The notes beneath the pieces were generated by a model. It did no database searches. It had not been told where the DNA came from and worked only from the letters and a program-made list of their open reading frames with translations. A stretch of DNA of 63,773 nt from Rhizobiaceae bacterium (lineage in GTDB: Bacteria; Pseudomonadota; Alphaproteobacteria; Rhizobiales; Rhizobiaceae). The position numbers and the translations under genes are program-made. Each line of letters begins with the position of its first letter. Within the stretch, counting starts at the first letter, position 1. This document shows, one piece after another, positions 1 through 11,831 of the stretch. The stretch is from positions 1 through 63,773 of the forward strand of contig CAJPFN010000059.1 of NCBI GenBank assembly GCA_905339215.1, written 5' to 3'.

Positions 1-42
1 GTGGCGATAGTCGGGCAGTCCCGGTACGGACGTCGCTTCCAC
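1..42 (-). CDS. birA: Possible 5' end of biotin--[acetyl-CoA-carboxylase] ligase, truncated by the window edge
   Basis: Fourteen codons starting at a GTG, 6 nt after the nuoN stop, read VEATSVPGLPDYRH and stay open to the window edge. In many rhizobia birA follows nuoN directly, and BirA proteins there often begin with a short variable stretch ending in a similar YRH-type segment. Too little is present to see any domain. The call rests mainly on known synteny and could be wrong; the GTG start is a guess. Confidence 0.3.
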   Translation of the reverse strand, partial: MEATSVPGLPDYRH

Positions 43-48
43 GAGCCG

Positions 49-1491
49 TCAGAAGAAGGTCTTGGCGGCGGCTTCCGCCATCACGCCGACGGACCCGCCA
101 ATCCAGGGAAGCACGTAGAGGAGGACGAAGGTGCCCGAAAGCGCAAGAACGAGGCGGAGTTCGCCGGTCATCGGCACGAATCCGCCGGCCGGTTCGTCGA
201 ACCACATGATCTTGATGATGCGCAGGTAGTAGTAGGCACCGACGACGGACGCGAGCACACCGATCACGGCGAGCGTGAACAGGCCGGCGTCGATGGCGGC
301 GAGGAAGACATACCACTTCGCCCAGAAGCCGGCGAGCGGAGGGATGCCGGCGAGCGAGAACATCAGCAGGGTGAAGATCGTCGCCATGACGGGATTGGTG
401 GTCGACAGGCCGGCGAGATCGTCGATTTGCTCGACATGCCCGTCCTTGCGGCGCATGCCGAGGATGAAGGCAAACGAGCCGAGTGTCATCACGAGGTAGA
501 TGAGCATGTAGATGGCGACGCCGCGCACGCCGGCCTCGCTGTTCGCGGCAAGCCCGACCAGTGCGTAGCCCATGTGGCCGATCGAGGAATAGGCCATCAG
601 GCGTTTGATGTTCCTCTGGCCGATGGCGGCGAACGCTCCGAGCGCCATCGAGGCGATCGAGACGAAGACGACGATCTGCTGCCAGTCGGCTGCAATCGGC
701 TCGAATGCGCCCATGGTGACGCGGACGACGAGCGCCATGGCCGCCATCTTCGGCGCAGCCGCCATGAAGGCGGTGATCGGCGTCGGCGCACCTTCGTAGA
801 CGTCCGGCGTCCACATGTGGAACGGAACGGCAGAGATCTTGAAGGCGAGGCCAGCGAGCACGAAGACGAGGCCGAAGACGAGGCCGAGCTGGCGTTCGGC
901 GCCGCCGAGGGCAGCCGCAATTTCGGCGAAGCCGGTGTTACCCGTATAGCCGTAGACGAGGCTGATGCCGTAGAGCAGCATGCCCGACGACAGCGCGCCG
1001 AGGACGAAATATTTCAAGCCGGCTTCGGTGGAGCGCAGCGAGTCGCGGTTGATCGCGGCGAGCACGTAGATCGCAAGCGACTGCAGCTCGAGGCCGAGAT
1101 AGAGAGTAAGCATGTTACTCGCCGAAATCATCAGCATCATGCCGAGTGTCGCAAGCATGATGAGGACCGGATACTCGAACTTGTCGAATCTTTCCGCCCG
1201 GGCAAAGCCGACCGACATCACCAGCGTAACCAGCGAGCCGACGAGCGAGAGCAGTTTCATGAAACGGGCGAAGGGATCGCTGATGAAGGCCCCGCCGAAA
1301 GCGGAGCCGTCGCCCCCCATCACCAGCATCCACGCGCCCGCGCCGATCAGCACGGCGACCGCCAGCCCGGACACGGTCGTGTTCGCCCGCTCGCCCGAAT
1401 AGACGCCGATCATCAGGAGTACCATCGCGCCGGCGGCCAGGATCAGTTCCGGCATCGCCAGCGTCAGGCTCTGGGTGAGTTCCGCGGTCAT
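49..1491 (-). CDS. nuoN: NADH-quinone oxidoreductase subunit N
   Basis: NuoN is one of the three antiporter-like proton-pumping membrane subunits of complex I, in the cytoplasmic membrane. The 480-residue product has many hydrophobic helices and the conserved core around [15 protein letters not shown] and [18 protein letters not shown], with membrane-embedded lysines in the usual places. Length is normal for the family. The ATG at 1491 is chosen over an upstream in-frame start because AGGGA precedes it at proper spacing and the upstream codons would run into nuoM. It is the last nuo gene, 13 nt after nuoM. Confidence 0.96.
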   Translation of the reverse strand: MTAELTQSLTLAMPELILAAGAMVLLMIGVYSGERANTTVSGLAVAVLIGAGAWMLVMGGDGSAFGGAFISDPFARFMKLLSLVGSLVTLVMSVGFARAERFDKFEYPVLIMLATLGMMLMISASNMLTLYLGLELQSLAIYVLAAINRDSLRSTEAGLKYFVLGALSSGMLLYGISLVYGYTGNTGFAEIAAALGGAERQLGLVFGLVFVLAGLAFKISAVPFHMWTPDVYEGAPTPITAFMAAAPKMAAMALVVRVTMGAFEPIAADWQQIVVFVSIASMALGAFAAIGQRNIKRLMAYSSIGHMGYALVGLAANSEAGVRGVAIYMLIYLVMTLGSFAFILGMRRKDGHVEQIDDLAGLSTTNPVMATIFTLLMFSLAGIPPLAGFWAKWYVFLAAIDAGLFTLAVIGVLASVVGAYYYLRIIKIMWFDEPAGGFVPMTGELRLVLALSGTFVLLYVLPWIGGSVGVMAEAAAKTFF

Positions 1492-1504
1492 GAGCGCGTC
1501 CCTG

Positions 1505-3010
1505 TCAATTCGCGGCAGCCGTCTGCGCCGCATCGAGCGAGACGGTGATGTTGTTGATGAGCGCCTGCACCGAGGCGGACGTCGCGTCGAACACCGGCGC
1601 CGGATAGACGCCGAAGAAGATCGTCAGCACGACCAACGGGTATATGACCGCCTTCTCGCGCGGCGACAGGTCGAGGAGACCTTTCAGGCTCTCCTTGGTC
1701 AGCGCGCCGAAGATGACCTTGCGATAAAGCCACAGCGCATAGGCCGCCGACAGGACGACGCCCGTCGTGGCGAACAACGCCACCCAGGTGTTGACCTTGA
1801 AGATGCCGAGCAGAGTCAGGAACTCGCCTATGAAGCCGGAAGTGCCCGGCAGGCCGACATTGGCCATGGTGAAGATCAGGAACACCGTGGCATATTTCGG
1901 CATGTTGTTGACGAGGCCGCCATAGGCCGCGATCTCGCGCGTGTGCATGCGGTCGTAAATAACGCCGACGCAGAGGAACAGCGCACCCGAGACAAGGCCG
2001 TGCGACAGCATCTGGAAGATCGCGCCCTGCACGCCCTCCTGGTTCATGGCGAAGACACCCATGGTCACGTAGCCCATATGGGCAACGGACGAGTAGGCTA
2101 TCAGCTTCTTCATGTCCTCCTGCATCAGCGCCACCAGCGAGGTGTAGATGATGGCGATGATGGAAAGCGCGAAGACGAGCGGCGCGAAGTCGACCGAGGC
2201 GATGGGGAACATCGGCAGCGAGAAGCGCAGGAAACCGTAACCACCCATCTTCAGAAGGATGGCCGCGAGAATGACCGAGCCCGCGGTCGGCGCCTCGACG
2301 TGGGCGTCAGGAAGCCAGGTGTGGACCGGCCACATCGGCATCTTCACGGCGAAGGAGGCGAAGAAGGCGAGCCACAGCCAGGTCTGCATCGTCGCCGGGA
2401 AGTTGAAGGCGAGCAGAGCGGGGATGTCTGTGGTTCCGGCCGTCCAATACATCGCCATGATGGCGAGCAGCATCAGGACCGAGCCGAGCAGCGTATAGAG
2501 GAAAAACTTGAACGACGCGTACACCCGGCGCTTGCCGCCCCACACGCCGATGATGATGAACATCGGGATGAGGCCGGCCTCGAAGAAGACGTAAAACAAT
2601 ACGATGTCGAGCGCGCAGAATACGCCGATCATCAGCGTCTCGAGAACGAGGAACGCGATCATGTACTCCTTGACGCGCTTCTCCACCGATACCCAACTGG
2701 CCAGGATGCACAGCGGCATGAGGAAGGTCGTCAGAATGACGAACAGCATGGAAATGCCGTCGACGCCCATGTGGTAGGAGATGCCCGAGCCCAGCCATTC
2801 GGTCTTTTCGACCATCTGGAAGGCGGGATCGGAATTGTCGAAGCCCACCCAGATGAACAGCGACAGGACGAATGTGAACACCGTCGTCAGCAAGGCGACA
2901 TTGCGGATGTTGCGGCGCGCGTTGTCGCTCTCGTCCCGGATCAGCAGGATCAGGAAAGCCCCGACCAGCGGCAGGAAGGTGACGGTGGAGAGGATCGGCC
3001 AGTCGACCAT
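1505..3010 (-). CDS. nuoM: NADH-quinone oxidoreductase subunit M
   Basis: NuoM is the second antiporter-like proton-translocating subunit of complex I. The 501-residue polytopic protein shows the family core [20 protein letters not shown] followed by the [11 protein letters not shown] and SSVAHMGYV stretches, and an early conserved Glu in the [11 protein letters not shown] helix. The ATG at 3010 overlaps the nuoL stop (TGATG), implying translational coupling. A longer start at 3037 would lie wholly inside nuoL and is not needed. Confidence 0.97.
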   Translation of the reverse strand: MVDWPILSTVTFLPLVGAFLILLIRDESDNARRNIRNVALLTTVFTFVLSLFIWVGFDNSDPAFQMVEKTEWLGSGISYHMGVDGISMLFVILTTFLMPLCILASWVSVEKRVKEYMIAFLVLETLMIGVFCALDIVLFYVFFEAGLIPMFIIIGVWGGKRRVYASFKFFLYTLLGSVLMLLAIMAMYWTAGTTDIPALLAFNFPATMQTWLWLAFFASFAVKMPMWPVHTWLPDAHVEAPTAGSVILAAILLKMGGYGFLRFSLPMFPIASVDFAPLVFALSIIAIIYTSLVALMQEDMKKLIAYSSVAHMGYVTMGVFAMNQEGVQGAIFQMLSHGLVSGALFLCVGVIYDRMHTREIAAYGGLVNNMPKYATVFLIFTMANVGLPGTSGFIGEFLTLLGIFKVNTWVALFATTGVVLSAAYALWLYRKVIFGALTKESLKGLLDLSPREKAVIYPLVVLTIFFGVYPAPVFDATSASVQALINNITVSLDAAQTAAAN

Positions 3011-4998
3011 CAGAAGCTGCTCCCGAGCATCATCCACGTGACCAGGGCCGCGACCCCGATCAGCATCGCGAATGCGTAGTGGTAAAGGTATCCGGTCTGC
3101 AGCTTGACGACGCGGCTGGTGACGTCGACGACGCGTGCGGAGACCCCGTCGGGCCCGAAGCCGTCGATCAGCCAGCCGTCACCCTTCTTCCACAGGAAGT
3201 GGCCGAGGCGCTTCGCCGGCCGGACGAACAGGAAGTCGTAGACTTCGTCGAAGTACCACTTGTTGAGCAAGAACGCGTAGAGGCCGCGGTGCTGGGCGGC
3301 GAGCCGCTCCGGCGTCTCCGGCGAGCGAATGTAGAACTGGTAGGCGAAGAAGAAGCCGACGATCATAGCGACGAACGGCGCCAGCTTCACCCACATCGGC
3401 ACGCCGTGGAAATCGTGCAGGATGTGGTTGTCGGGCAGCGTGAACAGCGCGCCCTTCCAGAACTCCTCGTAGCCGTGGCCGATGAAGAAGTCGTGGAAGA
3501 CGACGCCGGCGAACAGAGCACCGACGGCAAGCAAGAACAGCGGCACGAGCATCACCGGCGGCGATTCGTGGACATGATGCATGACATCGGCGCTCGCCCG
3601 CGGCTTGCCGTGGAACGTCATGAATATCAGGCGCCACGAATAGAAGGAGGTGAACACCGCCGCGATCACGAGCAGCGTGAAGGCGAGGCCGGCGACCGCG
3701 TTGTGGCCGACGAAGGCGCCTTCGATGATGGCATCCTTGGAGAAGAAGCCGGCGGTGCCGATGAGCGTCGCCGGGATGCCGACGCCGGTCAGCGCGATCG
3801 TGCCGATGACCATCATCCAGTAGGTGGTCGGGATCAGCTTCCTCAGGCCGCCCATCTTGCGCATGTCCTGCTCGTCGGAGACCGCATGGATGACCGAGCC
3901 CGAGCCGAGGAACAGTAGAGCCTTGAAGAAGGCGTGGGTGAACAGGTGAAAGATCGCCGCCGAGTAGAAACCGAGCCCGAGCGCGACGAACATGTAGCCC
4001 AACTGCGAGCAAGTAGAGTAGGCGATGACGCGCTTGATGTCGTTCTGCACCAGGCCGACGGTTGCCGCAAAGAAGGCGGTGAAGGCGCCGACGAAGGTCA
4101 CGACGGTGAGCGCGGTATGCGACAACTCGAACAACGGCGAGAGCCGCGCGAGCATGAACACGCCGGCGGTCACCATGGTCGCGGCATGGATCAGCGCCGA
4201 GACGGGCGTCGGACCTTCCATCGCGTCCGGCAGCCAGGTGTGCAGCGGCACCTGTGCCGACTTGCCCATGGCGCCCATGAACAGCAGCAGGCAGACGACG
4301 GTCAGCGCCACGTGCTTGTCCAGCGCGTAGCCGAGGAAGTTCAGCACCGCCTCGCCGCCCTCCTGCGCGCCTTCCACCGGGGCGAAAGACGCGGCGTTGG
4401 CAAAGATCGTGTCGAAGGAGACCGAGCCGAACAGGACGAACACGCCGAAGATGCCGAGCGCGAAGCCGAAGTCGCCGACGCGGTTGACGACGAAGGCCTT
4501 GATCGCGGCGGCGTTGGCCGACGGCTTCTTGTACCAGAAGCCGATCAGCAGATAGGACGCCAGGCCGACGCCTTCCCAGCCGAAGAACATCTGGACGAGG
4601 TTGTCCGACGTCACCAGCATCAGCATGGCGAAGGTGAACAGCGACAGATAGGCAAAGAAGCGCGGCCGATGCGGATCGTGGTGCATGTAGCCGATGGAAT
4701 AGATGTGGACGAGCGCCGAGACCGTGTTGACCACGACGAGCATGACCACGGTCAGCGTGTCGATCCTCAGCGCCCAGTCGGCCTGCAGGCTGCCCGACTC
4801 GATGAAGCGCAGCAGCGGCACGGTGAAGGCTTCCGTTTCGCCGAAGGCGACTCTGAAGAAGGCGACCCACGACAGCACGGCCGAGATCACCAGGAAACCC
4901 GATGTGATGTATTCGCTCGCCTTGGCGCCGATCGAGCGGCCGAAGAGTCCGGCGATCAGGAAGCCGAGCAGCGGAAGGAAGACGATGGCCTGGTACAT
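3010..4998 (-). CDS. nuoL: NADH-quinone oxidoreductase subunit L
   Basis: NuoL is the distal antiporter-like subunit of complex I with the long lateral helix. The 662-residue product carries the [20 protein letters not shown] segment, [20 protein letters not shown] with its conserved Lys, and a long C-terminal extension ending in hydrophobic helices, as expected. The ATG at 4998 has GGGAAcc just upstream. A TTG 15 nt further upstream would overlap the nuoK stop and is less likely. It follows nuoK by 11 nt. Confidence 0.97.
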   Translation of the reverse strand: MYQAIVFLPLLGFLIAGLFGRSIGAKASEYITSGFLVISAVLSWVAFFRVAFGETEAFTVPLLRFIESGSLQADWALRIDTLTVVMLVVVNTVSALVHIYSIGYMHHDPHRPRFFAYLSLFTFAMLMLVTSDNLVQMFFGWEGVGLASYLLIGFWYKKPSANAAAIKAFVVNRVGDFGFALGIFGVFVLFGSVSFDTIFANAASFAPVEGAQEGGEAVLNFLGYALDKHVALTVVCLLLFMGAMGKSAQVPLHTWLPDAMEGPTPVSALIHAATMVTAGVFMLARLSPLFELSHTALTVVTFVGAFTAFFAATVGLVQNDIKRVIAYSTCSQLGYMFVALGLGFYSAAIFHLFTHAFFKALLFLGSGSVIHAVSDEQDMRKMGGLRKLIPTTYWMMVIGTIALTGVGIPATLIGTAGFFSKDAIIEGAFVGHNAVAGLAFTLLVIAAVFTSFYSWRLIFMTFHGKPRASADVMHHVHESPPVMLVPLFLLAVGALFAGVVFHDFFIGHGYEEFWKGALFTLPDNHILHDFHGVPMWVKLAPFVAMIVGFFFAYQFYIRSPETPERLAAQHRGLYAFLLNKWYFDEVYDFLFVRPAKRLGHFLWKKGDGWLIDGFGPDGVSARVVDVTSRVVKLQTGYLYHYAFAMLIGVAALVTWMMLGSSF

Positions 4999-5009
4999 GA
5001 TGGTTCCCG

Positions 5010-5318
5010 TCAACCCTTCATCATGTTGACGTCTTCGACCGCGATCGAGCCGCGGTTGCGGAAGAAGACGACGAGGATGGCTAGACCGATCGCGGCCTCG
5101 GCGGCGGCGACGGTGAGCACGAACAGGGCGAAGACCTGTCCGACGAGATCGCCGAGAACCGCCGAGAAGGCGACGAAGTTGATGTTGACCGCCAGCAGGA
5201 TCAGTTCGACCGACATCAGGATGACAATGACGTTTTTCCGGTTGAGGAAGATGCCGAAGACGCCGAGCGTGAAGAGGACGGCGGAGACGGTCAGGTAGTG
5301 CGCGATGCCGACTTCCAT
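5010..5318 (-). CDS. nuoK: NADH-quinone oxidoreductase subunit K
   Basis: A small membrane subunit of complex I, 102 residues with three predicted transmembrane helices. The conserved acidic residues of helices 2 and 3 are visible in [12 protein letters not shown] and in the [12 protein letters not shown] segment; both glutamates belong to the E-channel that links quinone reduction to pumping. It lies 2 nt after nuoJ and 11 nt before nuoL, in standard order. Confidence 0.97.
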   Translation of the reverse strand: MEVGIAHYLTVSAVLFTLGVFGIFLNRKNVIVILMSVELILLAVNINFVAFSAVLGDLVGQVFALFVLTVAAAEAAIGLAILVVFFRNRGSIAVEDVNMMKG

Positions 5319-5320
5319 GG

Positions 5321-5941
5321 TCAGATTCCCTTGCCCGTCTCGACCTTCTTGACCTCGATCGCCGTCGCCTTCGTCCGTGCGACCTGGGCGGGTACGCTCT
5401 GCCGCTTGATACCCGGCTTGTGCCGGAGCGTCAGCACGATGGCGCCGATCATGGCGACGAGAAGCACCATGCCCGCAATCTGGAAGTGGAACAGGTAATC
5501 CGTGTAGAGGATGTCGCCGAGCGCGGCCGTGTTGTGGCGCGCAGCGATGTCCGGCGTCGGCTGGGCGATCTTGTCGGCAAGCTGGGGCGAAAACGCATAG
5601 CCGCCAACGACGATGACCAGTTCGGCCAGAAGGATCAGCCCGACGACCGCACCGATCGGCGCATATTGCAGCGCGCCCTGCTTGAGCTCGGCGAAGTCGA
5701 CGTCGAGCATCATGACGACGAACAGGAACAGCACCGCCACCGCGCCGACATAGACGACGAGAAGGATCATCGCCAGGAACTCCGCTCCCGTGAGCAGGAA
5801 CAGCGCCGCAGCGTTGAAGAAGGTGAGGATCAGGTAGAGGACCGAATGCACCGGGTTGCGCGCGGAAATAACCATGAAGGCCGCCGCGACCGCCATGAAA
5901 GCGAAGAGGTAGAAGAATACCGCTTCAAGTCCGTTGAGCAT
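5321..5941 (-). CDS. nuoJ: NADH-quinone oxidoreductase subunit J
   Basis: A membrane subunit of complex I of 206 residues, with about five transmembrane helices and a polar C-terminal tail. The family signature is visible: [20 protein letters not shown], then the helix-3 region [26 protein letters not shown], which carries the pi-bulge linked to active/deactive states in the family. It is separated from nuoI by 131 nt, the largest gap within the nuo cluster apart from the repeat-bearing nuoD-nuoC gap. I see no gene in that gap. Confidence 0.96.
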   Translation of the reverse strand: MLNGLEAVFFYLFAFMAVAAAFMVISARNPVHSVLYLILTFFNAAALFLLTGAEFLAMILLVVYVGAVAVLFLFVVMMLDVDFAELKQGALQYAPIGAVVGLILLAELVIVVGGYAFSPQLADKIAQPTPDIAARHNTAALGDILYTDYLFHFQIAGMVLLVAMIGAIVLTLRHKPGIKRQSVPAQVARTKATAIEVKKVETGKGI

Positions 5942-6072
5942 GGGTTCCCCCGGTTTCCTTTCCGAGCCAGCCGCCGTGCGCCTGCCCGTCCGTCCGACCC
6001 TGCCGCCGCCTCCAGCCGCAGGGCGCGAGTTCCTTAGACGAGCCGCCAGCGCCCGTCCATCGTGTCAAATCG

Positions 6073-6564
6073 TCAGCGGTACGGCGCATCCATGGAGATG
6101 TTGCGCGCGATTTCCCGCTCCCACCGGTCGCCATTCGCCAGCAGCCTGTCCTTGTCGTAGTAGAGTTCCTCACGGGTCTCCGTGGAGAACTCGAAGTTCG
6201 GACCCTCGACGATCGCATCCACAGGGCAGGCCTCCTGGCAGAAGCCGCAATAGATGCACTTCACCATGTCGATGTCGTAGCGCACGGTGCGCCGCGTCCC
6301 GTCGTTGCGGCGCGGGCCCGCCTCGATGGTGATGGCCTGCGCCGGGCAGATCGCTTCGCACAATTTGCACGCGATGCAGCGTTCCTCGCCGTTGGGATAG
6401 CGGCGCAACGCGTGCTCGCCGCGGAAACGCGGGCTGACCGGCCCCTTTTCGTGCGGATAGTTGACCGTCGCCTTGGGTGCGAAGAACTGACGCATGCCGA
6501 GGAAAAAGGCGCTGACGAAATCGAGCAGCAGCAGCGATTTGGCGGCCTGGGCGAGAGCACTCAT
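6073..6564 (-). CDS. nuoI: NADH-quinone oxidoreductase subunit I (two 4Fe-4S ferredoxin-like subunit)
   Basis: NuoI carries clusters N6a and N6b that relay electrons from NuoG towards NuoB. The 163-residue product has two classic motifs, [13 protein letters not shown] and [13 protein letters not shown], each followed by a downstream cysteine-proline pair. The ATG at 6564 overlaps the nuoH stop (TGATG). The frame is open further upstream, but those codons lie inside nuoH and do not resemble NuoI. The N-terminal amphipathic stretch [18 protein letters not shown] probably anchors it to the membrane arm. Confidence 0.97.
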   Translation of the reverse strand: MSALAQAAKSLLLLDFVSAFFLGMRQFFAPKATVNYPHEKGPVSPRFRGEHALRRYPNGEERCIACKLCEAICPAQAITIEAGPRRNDGTRRTVRYDIDMVKCIYCGFCQEACPVDAIVEGPNFEFSTETREELYYDKDRLLANGDRWEREIARNISMDAPYR

Positions 6565-7607
6565 CACGCGGCTCCAGTCAGCTTGAGGAAGGCGGCGGTG
6601 ATGACCACCATCGCCAGCGAGATCGGCAGGAACACCTTCCAGCCGAGCCGCATCAACTGGTCGTAGCGATAGCGGGGCACGATGGTCTTCACCATGGCGA
6701 ACATGAAGAAGCACGCGCAGATCTTCAGCACGAACCAGACGATGCCTGGCACCCAGGTGAACGGCGCGAAATCGAGCGGCGGCAGCCAGCCGCCGAGGAA
6801 GAGCACCGTCATCAGCGCGCACATCAGGATGATGGCGACGTACTCGCTCAGCATGAACAGCAGATAGGGCGTCGACGAGTACTCGATCATGTGGCCGGCG
6901 ACGAGTTCCGATTCGGCCTCGACGAGGTCGAAGGGCGGCCGGTTGGTCTCGGCGAGCGCCGAGATGAAGAAGATGACGAACATCGGCAGGAGGCCGAGCC
7001 AATGCCAGTCGAGGAAGGTGTTGGGGAGACCAAGGCGCGTGCCGAGGCCGTCCTGCTGCGACAGCACGATCTCGCTAAGGTTCAGCGAGCCGACGCACAG
7101 AAGCACGGTGATGATGACGAAGCCGATCGAGACCTCGTAGGACACCATCTGCGCGGCCGAGCGCAACGCGCCGAGGAAGGGATACTTCGAGTTCGACGCC
7201 CAGCCGGCCATGATCACGCCATACACTTCCAGCGAGGAAATGGCGAAGATGTAGAGGATGCCAACGTTGATGTTGGCGATCACCCAGCCCTCGTCGAAGG
7301 GAATGACCGCATAGGTGGCGAGAGCCAGCACCGTCGAGACCAGCGGCGCCAGCAGGAAGATCGCCTTGTTGGCGCCGGACGGGATGACCGGTTCCTTGAC
7401 CACGAACTTCAAAAAGTCGGCGAAGGACTGCAGCAGGCCCCACGGCCCGACCACGTTGGGTCCGCGGCGCAGCATGACGGCCGCCCAGATCTTGCGGTCG
7501 GCGTAGAGGATGAAGGCGATGAAGACCAGCAGCGCGACGATGACCAGCAGCGACTGGGCGACGAAGATGATCGCCGGCAGGACATAGGTGGAGAAGAAGC
7601 TGTCCAT
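6564..7607 (-). CDS. nuoH: NADH-quinone oxidoreductase subunit H
   Basis: NuoH forms the floor of the quinone chamber and part of the E-channel. The 347-residue polytopic protein shows [19 protein letters not shown] and [17 protein letters not shown], both hallmark loops. The start taken is ATG 7607 ([11 protein letters not shown]). An ATG nine nucleotides upstream (7616) overlaps the nuoG stop as ATGA and is a credible alternative adding three residues. It is followed without gap by nuoI. Confidence 0.96.
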   Translation of the reverse strand: MDSFFSTYVLPAIIFVAQSLLVIVALLVFIAFILYADRKIWAAVMLRRGPNVVGPWGLLQSFADFLKFVVKEPVIPSGANKAIFLLAPLVSTVLALATYAVIPFDEGWVIANINVGILYIFAISSLEVYGVIMAGWASNSKYPFLGALRSAAQMVSYEVSIGFVIITVLLCVGSLNLSEIVLSQQDGLGTRLGLPNTFLDWHWLGLLPMFVIFFISALAETNRPPFDLVEAESELVAGHMIEYSSTPYLLFMLSEYVAIILMCALMTVLFLGGWLPPLDFAPFTWVPGIVWFVLKICACFFMFAMVKTIVPRYRYDQLMRLGWKVFLPISLAMVVITAAFLKLTGAA

Positions 7608-7612
7608 GGCCG

Positions 7613-9694
7613 TCATTCCGCTGCCTGTTTGAAGCCGTTCTTGGCGAGCGCCGAGCATTCGGCCATCACCGCGGAGGCGCGCGCGATCGGGTTGGTCAGG
7701 TAGAAGTCCTTGACCGGCGAGACGAAGGGCGCCTTGCCGATGCGGCCGCCGAGCTTGGCCGCCTTCGCCACCGCGCCCGCGTCGCCGGCGGCGATCCGGT
7801 CGACCGCGGCGAGATGCGGATAGTCGGCGTAGAGCCGCGCACGGAGCTGCGAAAGCGAATCGAAGGGCAGCCGCTTGCCGAGCGCGTCGGAAAGCGCGCG
7901 CAGGATCGCCCAGTCCTCGCGGGCGTCGCCCGGGGCGAAGCCGGCGCGGTTGGTCATCTGCACCCGGCCTTCCGTGTTCACGTAGGTGCCCGACTTCTCC
8001 GTATAGGCCGAGGCCGGCAGGATGACGTCGGCGCGGTGGGCGCCGGCGTCGCCATGCGTGCCGATGTAGACCGTGAAGGCCGACCCGATCGCATTCATGT
8101 CGATCTCGTCGGCACCGAGCAGGAAGAGCACGTCGAGCGCGCCCATCATGCCGGCCGTGTCGTGACCGCCCTCGCCCGGCACGAAGCCGATGTCGAGGCC
8201 GCCGACACGCGCCGCCGCGGTGTGCAGAACCGCGAAGCCGTTCCAGCCTTCGGTCACCGCGCCGACCGCGCCGGCAAGCTTCGCCGCCAGCCCGAGTACG
8301 GCCTTGCCGTCGGTGCGTGCCAAGGCGCCCTGCCCGACGACGATCAGCGGGCGCTGCGCGTTCTTCAGCACCTCGAAGAAATTGCCGGTCCCGTCGGCGA
8401 GAGCCTTCAGCGTCTCCGGCCCGGCGCCGAGGCGCTCGTACTGGTAGCGCGTGTCGCCGATGTCACCGATCACGCCGACCGGCAGCTTGCCGAGCCGCCA
8501 GCGCTTGCGGATGCGGGCGTTGAGAACGGACGCCTCGAAGCGCGGATTGGAGCCGACAATGAGGACCGCGTCGGCCTGCTCGATACCCTCGATGGTCGGG
8601 TTGAAGAGATAGCTGGCGCGGCCGAGCGACGGATCGAGCGCGGCGCCGTCCTGACGACAGTCGAGGTTCTTCGAGCCGAGCGACGCCATCAGCAGCTTCA
8701 GCGCGTACATTTCCTCGGCCGCGGCGAGGTCGCCGGCAATCGCCCCGATCTTTTCCGGCGCCGCCTTCGCGACGGCGTCCTTGATGGCGGCGAAGGCGTC
8801 GACCCAACTGGCCGGCACCAGGCGACCGTTCTTCCGGACGTAGGGCCGGTCGAGGCGCTGCGAGCGCAGGCCGTCCCAGATGAAACGGGTCTTGTCGGAG
8901 ATCCATTCCTCGTTGACGGCGTCGTTGACGCGCGGAAGGATACGCATCACCTCGCGGCCGCGCGTGTCGACGCGGATCGCGGAGCCGACCGCGTCCATGA
9001 CGTCGATCGATTCGGTCTTGGTCAATTCCCACGGCCGCGCCTGGAAGGCATAAGGCTTCGAGGTCAGCGCCCCGACCGGGCAGAGGTCGATGACGTTGCC
9101 CTGGAGTTCGGAGGTCATGGCCTGCTCGAGATAAGTCGTGATCTCGGCATCCTCGCCGCGGCCGATCAGGCCGAGTTCGGAAATACCGGCCACTTCCGTC
9201 GTGAACCTCACGCAACGCGTGCAGTGGATGCAGCGCGTCATGATGGTCTTGACCAGCGGGCCGATGTACTTGTCTTCAACCGCGCGCTTGTTCTCGTGAT
9301 AGCGCGAGGCGTCGACGCCGAAGGCCATCGCCTGGTCCTGCAGGTCGCATTCGCCGCCCTGGTCGCAGATCGGGCAGTCGAGCGGGTGGTTGATGAGCAG
9401 GAACTCCATCACGCCCTCGCGGGCCTTTTTGACCATCGGCGTGTTGGTGAACATTTCCGGCGGCTCGCCGTTCGGGCCCGGACGAAGATCGCGGACGTTC
9501 ATGGCGCAGGAGGCCTGCGGCTTCGGCGGCCCACCCTTCACCTCGACCAGGCACATGCGGCAGTTGCCGGCGATCGACAACCGCTCGTGGAAGCAGAAAC
9601 GCGGAACCTCCGCACCCGCCTCTTCCGCCGCCTGGAGCAGCGTGTAGTGGTCCGGGACCTCGATTTCCTTGCCGTCGACCTTGAGCTTCGCCAT
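7613..9694 (-). CDS. nuoG: NADH-quinone oxidoreductase subunit G
   Basis: The large FeS subunit of the NADH-oxidising arm of complex I. In the 693 residues, the N-terminal 2Fe-2S ferredoxin domain has CRMCLVEV and a later cysteine (SCAMNVRD). Next come the His-ligated cluster region [19 protein letters not shown], a 4Fe-4S domain with [10 protein letters not shown], and a molybdopterin-oxidoreductase-like domain that in NuoG binds no Mo. Length matches alphaproteobacterial NuoG. It begins 67 nt after the small helix-hairpin-helix gene at 9762-10436. Confidence 0.97.
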   Translation of the reverse strand: MAKLKVDGKEIEVPDHYTLLQAAEEAGAEVPRFCFHERLSIAGNCRMCLVEVKGGPPKPQASCAMNVRDLRPGPNGEPPEMFTNTPMVKKAREGVMEFLLINHPLDCPICDQGGECDLQDQAMAFGVDASRYHENKRAVEDKYIGPLVKTIMTRCIHCTRCVRFTTEVAGISELGLIGRGEDAEITTYLEQAMTSELQGNVIDLCPVGALTSKPYAFQARPWELTKTESIDVMDAVGSAIRVDTRGREVMRILPRVNDAVNEEWISDKTRFIWDGLRSQRLDRPYVRKNGRLVPASWVDAFAAIKDAVAKAAPEKIGAIAGDLAAAEEMYALKLLMASLGSKNLDCRQDGAALDPSLGRASYLFNPTIEGIEQADAVLIVGSNPRFEASVLNARIRKRWRLGKLPVGVIGDIGDTRYQYERLGAGPETLKALADGTGNFFEVLKNAQRPLIVVGQGALARTDGKAVLGLAAKLAGAVGAVTEGWNGFAVLHTAAARVGGLDIGFVPGEGGHDTAGMMGALDVLFLLGADEIDMNAIGSAFTVYIGTHGDAGAHRADVILPASAYTEKSGTYVNTEGRVQMTNRAGFAPGDAREDWAILRALSDALGKRLPFDSLSQLRARLYADYPHLAAVDRIAAGDAGAVAKAAKLGGRIGKAPFVSPVKDFYLTNPIARASAVMAECSALAKNGFKQAAE

Positions 9695-9761
9695 GTCGCC
9701 TCAAATTCCCGCGGTCATCCGCCTATCGTCGGGGCGGCGCATCCCGGCGCCACCGCCATCG

Positions 9762-10436
9762 TCACTTCTTCATCTGCTCGCCGGCGGCAAGCCGCGCCGC
9801 CTGATCCAGCCATCCGTCCCGCTCGATGCGGCCTTTGAAAGCCAGGTAGTCGTCCACCCATGCAATCTCCTCGCGGCTCCATGCCGCGATCTGGGCATAA
9901 GTCCAGACGCCGAGACCGTTCAGCACCTTCTCCAGTTTCGGCCCGATGCCGCCGATCTTCTTCAGGTCGTCGACAGACTTCGGCTTCGCGATCGCGCGCG
10001 GGCGCCTGAAATCTTCGGGCATCAGCGCCGGCGCTGCCGTTTTGGCCGCCACGTCGGGAGCGGCCTGTGACCTGACCGCTGCCTTGCGCGGCGCCTTGCG
10101 CTTCGGCTCGACCGTTTCGACGACGGCCTCCGCCGTCTCACGCGCCTCGGCGATCAGCTGGTCGGCCGCAGCGCGGGCGCGAGCCGCCGCACGGGCGAAG
10201 TCGGTCGCCCCGGGCAGATCGGCGCCGAGTGCCATGAAGCGCTGCGAGGCGTCCGCGGCGCCCGCCAGGAAGCCCATCCAGGCACCGAACGCCTGGCTGG
10301 CGAAGCCGAGGCCGAGCGCGGTCGCGGCGGCCAGACCCGCCGTCGGGTGCGCCATCATGTTGGCGACGCCGGCAAACTGTTCCGTGGCGGTCGCGCGCGT
10401 ATCGTCTACGCTCTTCTTCTTCTCAACCTCAGGCAT
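9762..10436 (-). CDS. Complex I-locus helix-hairpin-helix protein, paralogous to the NuoE C-terminal domain
   Basis: A 224-residue protein of unknown function between nuoF and nuoG. Residues 1-80 are Ala/Gly-rich and partly hydrophobic (AAATALGLGFASQAFGAWMG), then a charged helical stretch and a Lys/Ala linker. Residues from about 150 form a helix-hairpin-helix-like module (VDDLKKIGGIGPKLEKVL) followed by KGRIERDGWLDQA. The same module closes NuoE in this operon. Rhizobial genomes are known to carry such genes inside nuo. I infer an accessory or assembly role in complex I; DNA binding through the hairpin is the alternative. Confidence 0.85.
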   Translation of the reverse strand: MPEVEKKKSVDDTRATATEQFAGVANMMAHPTAGLAAATALGLGFASQAFGAWMGFLAGAADASQRFMALGADLPGATDFARAAARARAAADQLIAEARETAEAVVETVEPKRKAPRKAAVRSQAAPDVAAKTAAPALMPEDFRRPRAIAKPKSVDDLKKIGGIGPKLEKVLNGLGVWTYAQIAAWSREEIAWVDDYLAFKGRIERDGWLDQAARLAAGEQMKK

Positions 10437-10516
10437 CGCCCCTTCGGGTCGCGTGCATTGGATCGTTCAACCCTGCCGCGCGCGTCGCCCTTCCCTTTCC
10501 TTTTCCTTCGACTGTC

Positions 10517-11821
10517 CTACTCCGCCGCCACCATAACTGGCTCTACACGGTGGGCGTTGCGCGAAAACTCGTCGATGCGTCGCTCGATCTCCGGGCGGAA
10601 ATTGCGGATCAGGCCCTGGATCGGCCAGGCAGCCGCGTCGCCCAGCGCGCAGATCGTGTGACCTTCAACCTGCTTGGTGACGTCGAGCAGCATGTCGATC
10701 TCGCGCTTGTGCGCTTCGCCACGCACCAGGCGCTCCATCACGCGCCACATCCATCCCGTGCCTTCGCGGCATGGCGTGCACTGGCCGCAGCTCTCGTGCT
10801 TGAAGAAGTACGAGAGTCGCGCGATCGCCTTCACGATGTCGGTCGACTTGTCCATGACGATGACGGCCGCCGTGCCGAAGGACGACTTCTTCTCGCGCAG
10901 GCCGTCGAAGTCCATCGGGCAGTCGATGATGTCCTCGGCCTTGACCACCGGGCAGGACGCACCGCCGGGGATGACGGCCAGCAGATTGTCCCAGCCGCCG
11001 CGAATGCCGCCGCCATGCTTCTCGACCAGCTCGCGGAAGGTGATGCCCATCGCCTCTTCCACGGTGCAGGGCGTGTTGACGTGGCCGACCAGCATGAACA
11101 GCTTGGTGCCGACGTTGTTCGGGCGGCCGATGGACGAGAACCAGGCTGCGCCGCGGCGCAGGATCGTCGGCGCGACCGCGATCGATTCGACGTTGTTGAC
11201 GGTGGTCGGGCAGCCGTAGAGGCCGACGTTCGCCGGGAATGGCGGCTTCAGCCGGGGCTGTCCCTTCTTGCCCTCGAGGCTTTCGAGCAGCGCCGTCTCC
11301 TCGCCACAGATGTAGGCGCCGGCGCCGTGATGGACGTAGATGTCAAAGTCGTAGCCGTTGGAGTTGCCCTTGCCGATCAGGCCGGCGGCATAGGCCTCGT
11401 CGATCGCCCGCTGCAGGGCCTCGCGCTCGCGGATGAACTCGCCGCGCACGTAGATGTAGGCCGCCACCGCCCCCATGGCGAAGCCGGCGATCAGGCAGCC
11501 CTCAACCAGCGTGTGCGGGTCGTGGCGCAGAATGTCGCGGTCCTTGCAGGTGCCGGGTTCTGATTCGTCGGCGTTGACGACGAGATAGGCCGGACGGCCG
11601 TCGCTTGCCTTCGGCATGAACGACCATTTCAGCCCGGTCGGGAAGCCGGCGCCGCCGCGGCCGCGCAGGCCGGACGCCTTCATCTCGTTGACGATCCAGT
11701 CACGGCCCTTGGCGATGATGCCCGCAGTGCCATCCCAGTGGCCACGCGCCATCGCACCCTTCAGCGACTTGTCGAAGCGGCCGTAGATGTTGGTGAAGAT
11801 GCGGTCCTTGTCCTGGAGCAT
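10517..11821 (-). CDS. nuoF: NADH-quinone oxidoreductase subunit F
   Basis: NuoF binds NADH and FMN and carries cluster N3. The 434-residue product has the glycine-rich [20 protein letters not shown], the NADH-contact segment [14 protein letters not shown], the FMN-site stretch [15 protein letters not shown], and the 4Fe-4S motif [12 protein letters not shown] with a downstream Cys in [13 protein letters not shown]. The ATG at 11821 is chosen because the family begins [11 protein letters not shown]; codons further upstream overlap nuoE. It starts 10 nt after the nuoE stop. Confidence 0.97.
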   Translation of the reverse strand: MLQDKDRIFTNIYGRFDKSLKGAMARGHWDGTAGIIAKGRDWIVNEMKASGLRGRGGAGFPTGLKWSFMPKASDGRPAYLVVNADESEPGTCKDRDILRHDPHTLVEGCLIAGFAMGAVAAYIYVRGEFIREREALQRAIDEAYAAGLIGKGNSNGYDFDIYVHHGAGAYICGEETALLESLEGKKGQPRLKPPFPANVGLYGCPTTVNNVESIAVAPTILRRGAAWFSSIGRPNNVGTKLFMLVGHVNTPCTVEEAMGITFRELVEKHGGGIRGGWDNLLAVIPGGASCPVVKAEDIIDCPMDFDGLREKKSSFGTAAVIVMDKSTDIVKAIARLSYFFKHESCGQCTPCREGTGWMWRVMERLVRGEAHKREIDMLLDVTKQVEGHTICALGDAAAWPIQGLIRNFRPEIERRIDEFSRNAHRVEPVMVAAE

Positions 11822-11831
11822 GTCTCGTTCC

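Noticed and set aside
1-9838. Long plus-strand open frames across the nuo genes
   Set aside because: They are His/Arg/Asp/Glu-rich antisense shadows of nuoG to nuoN; none resembles a protein family.
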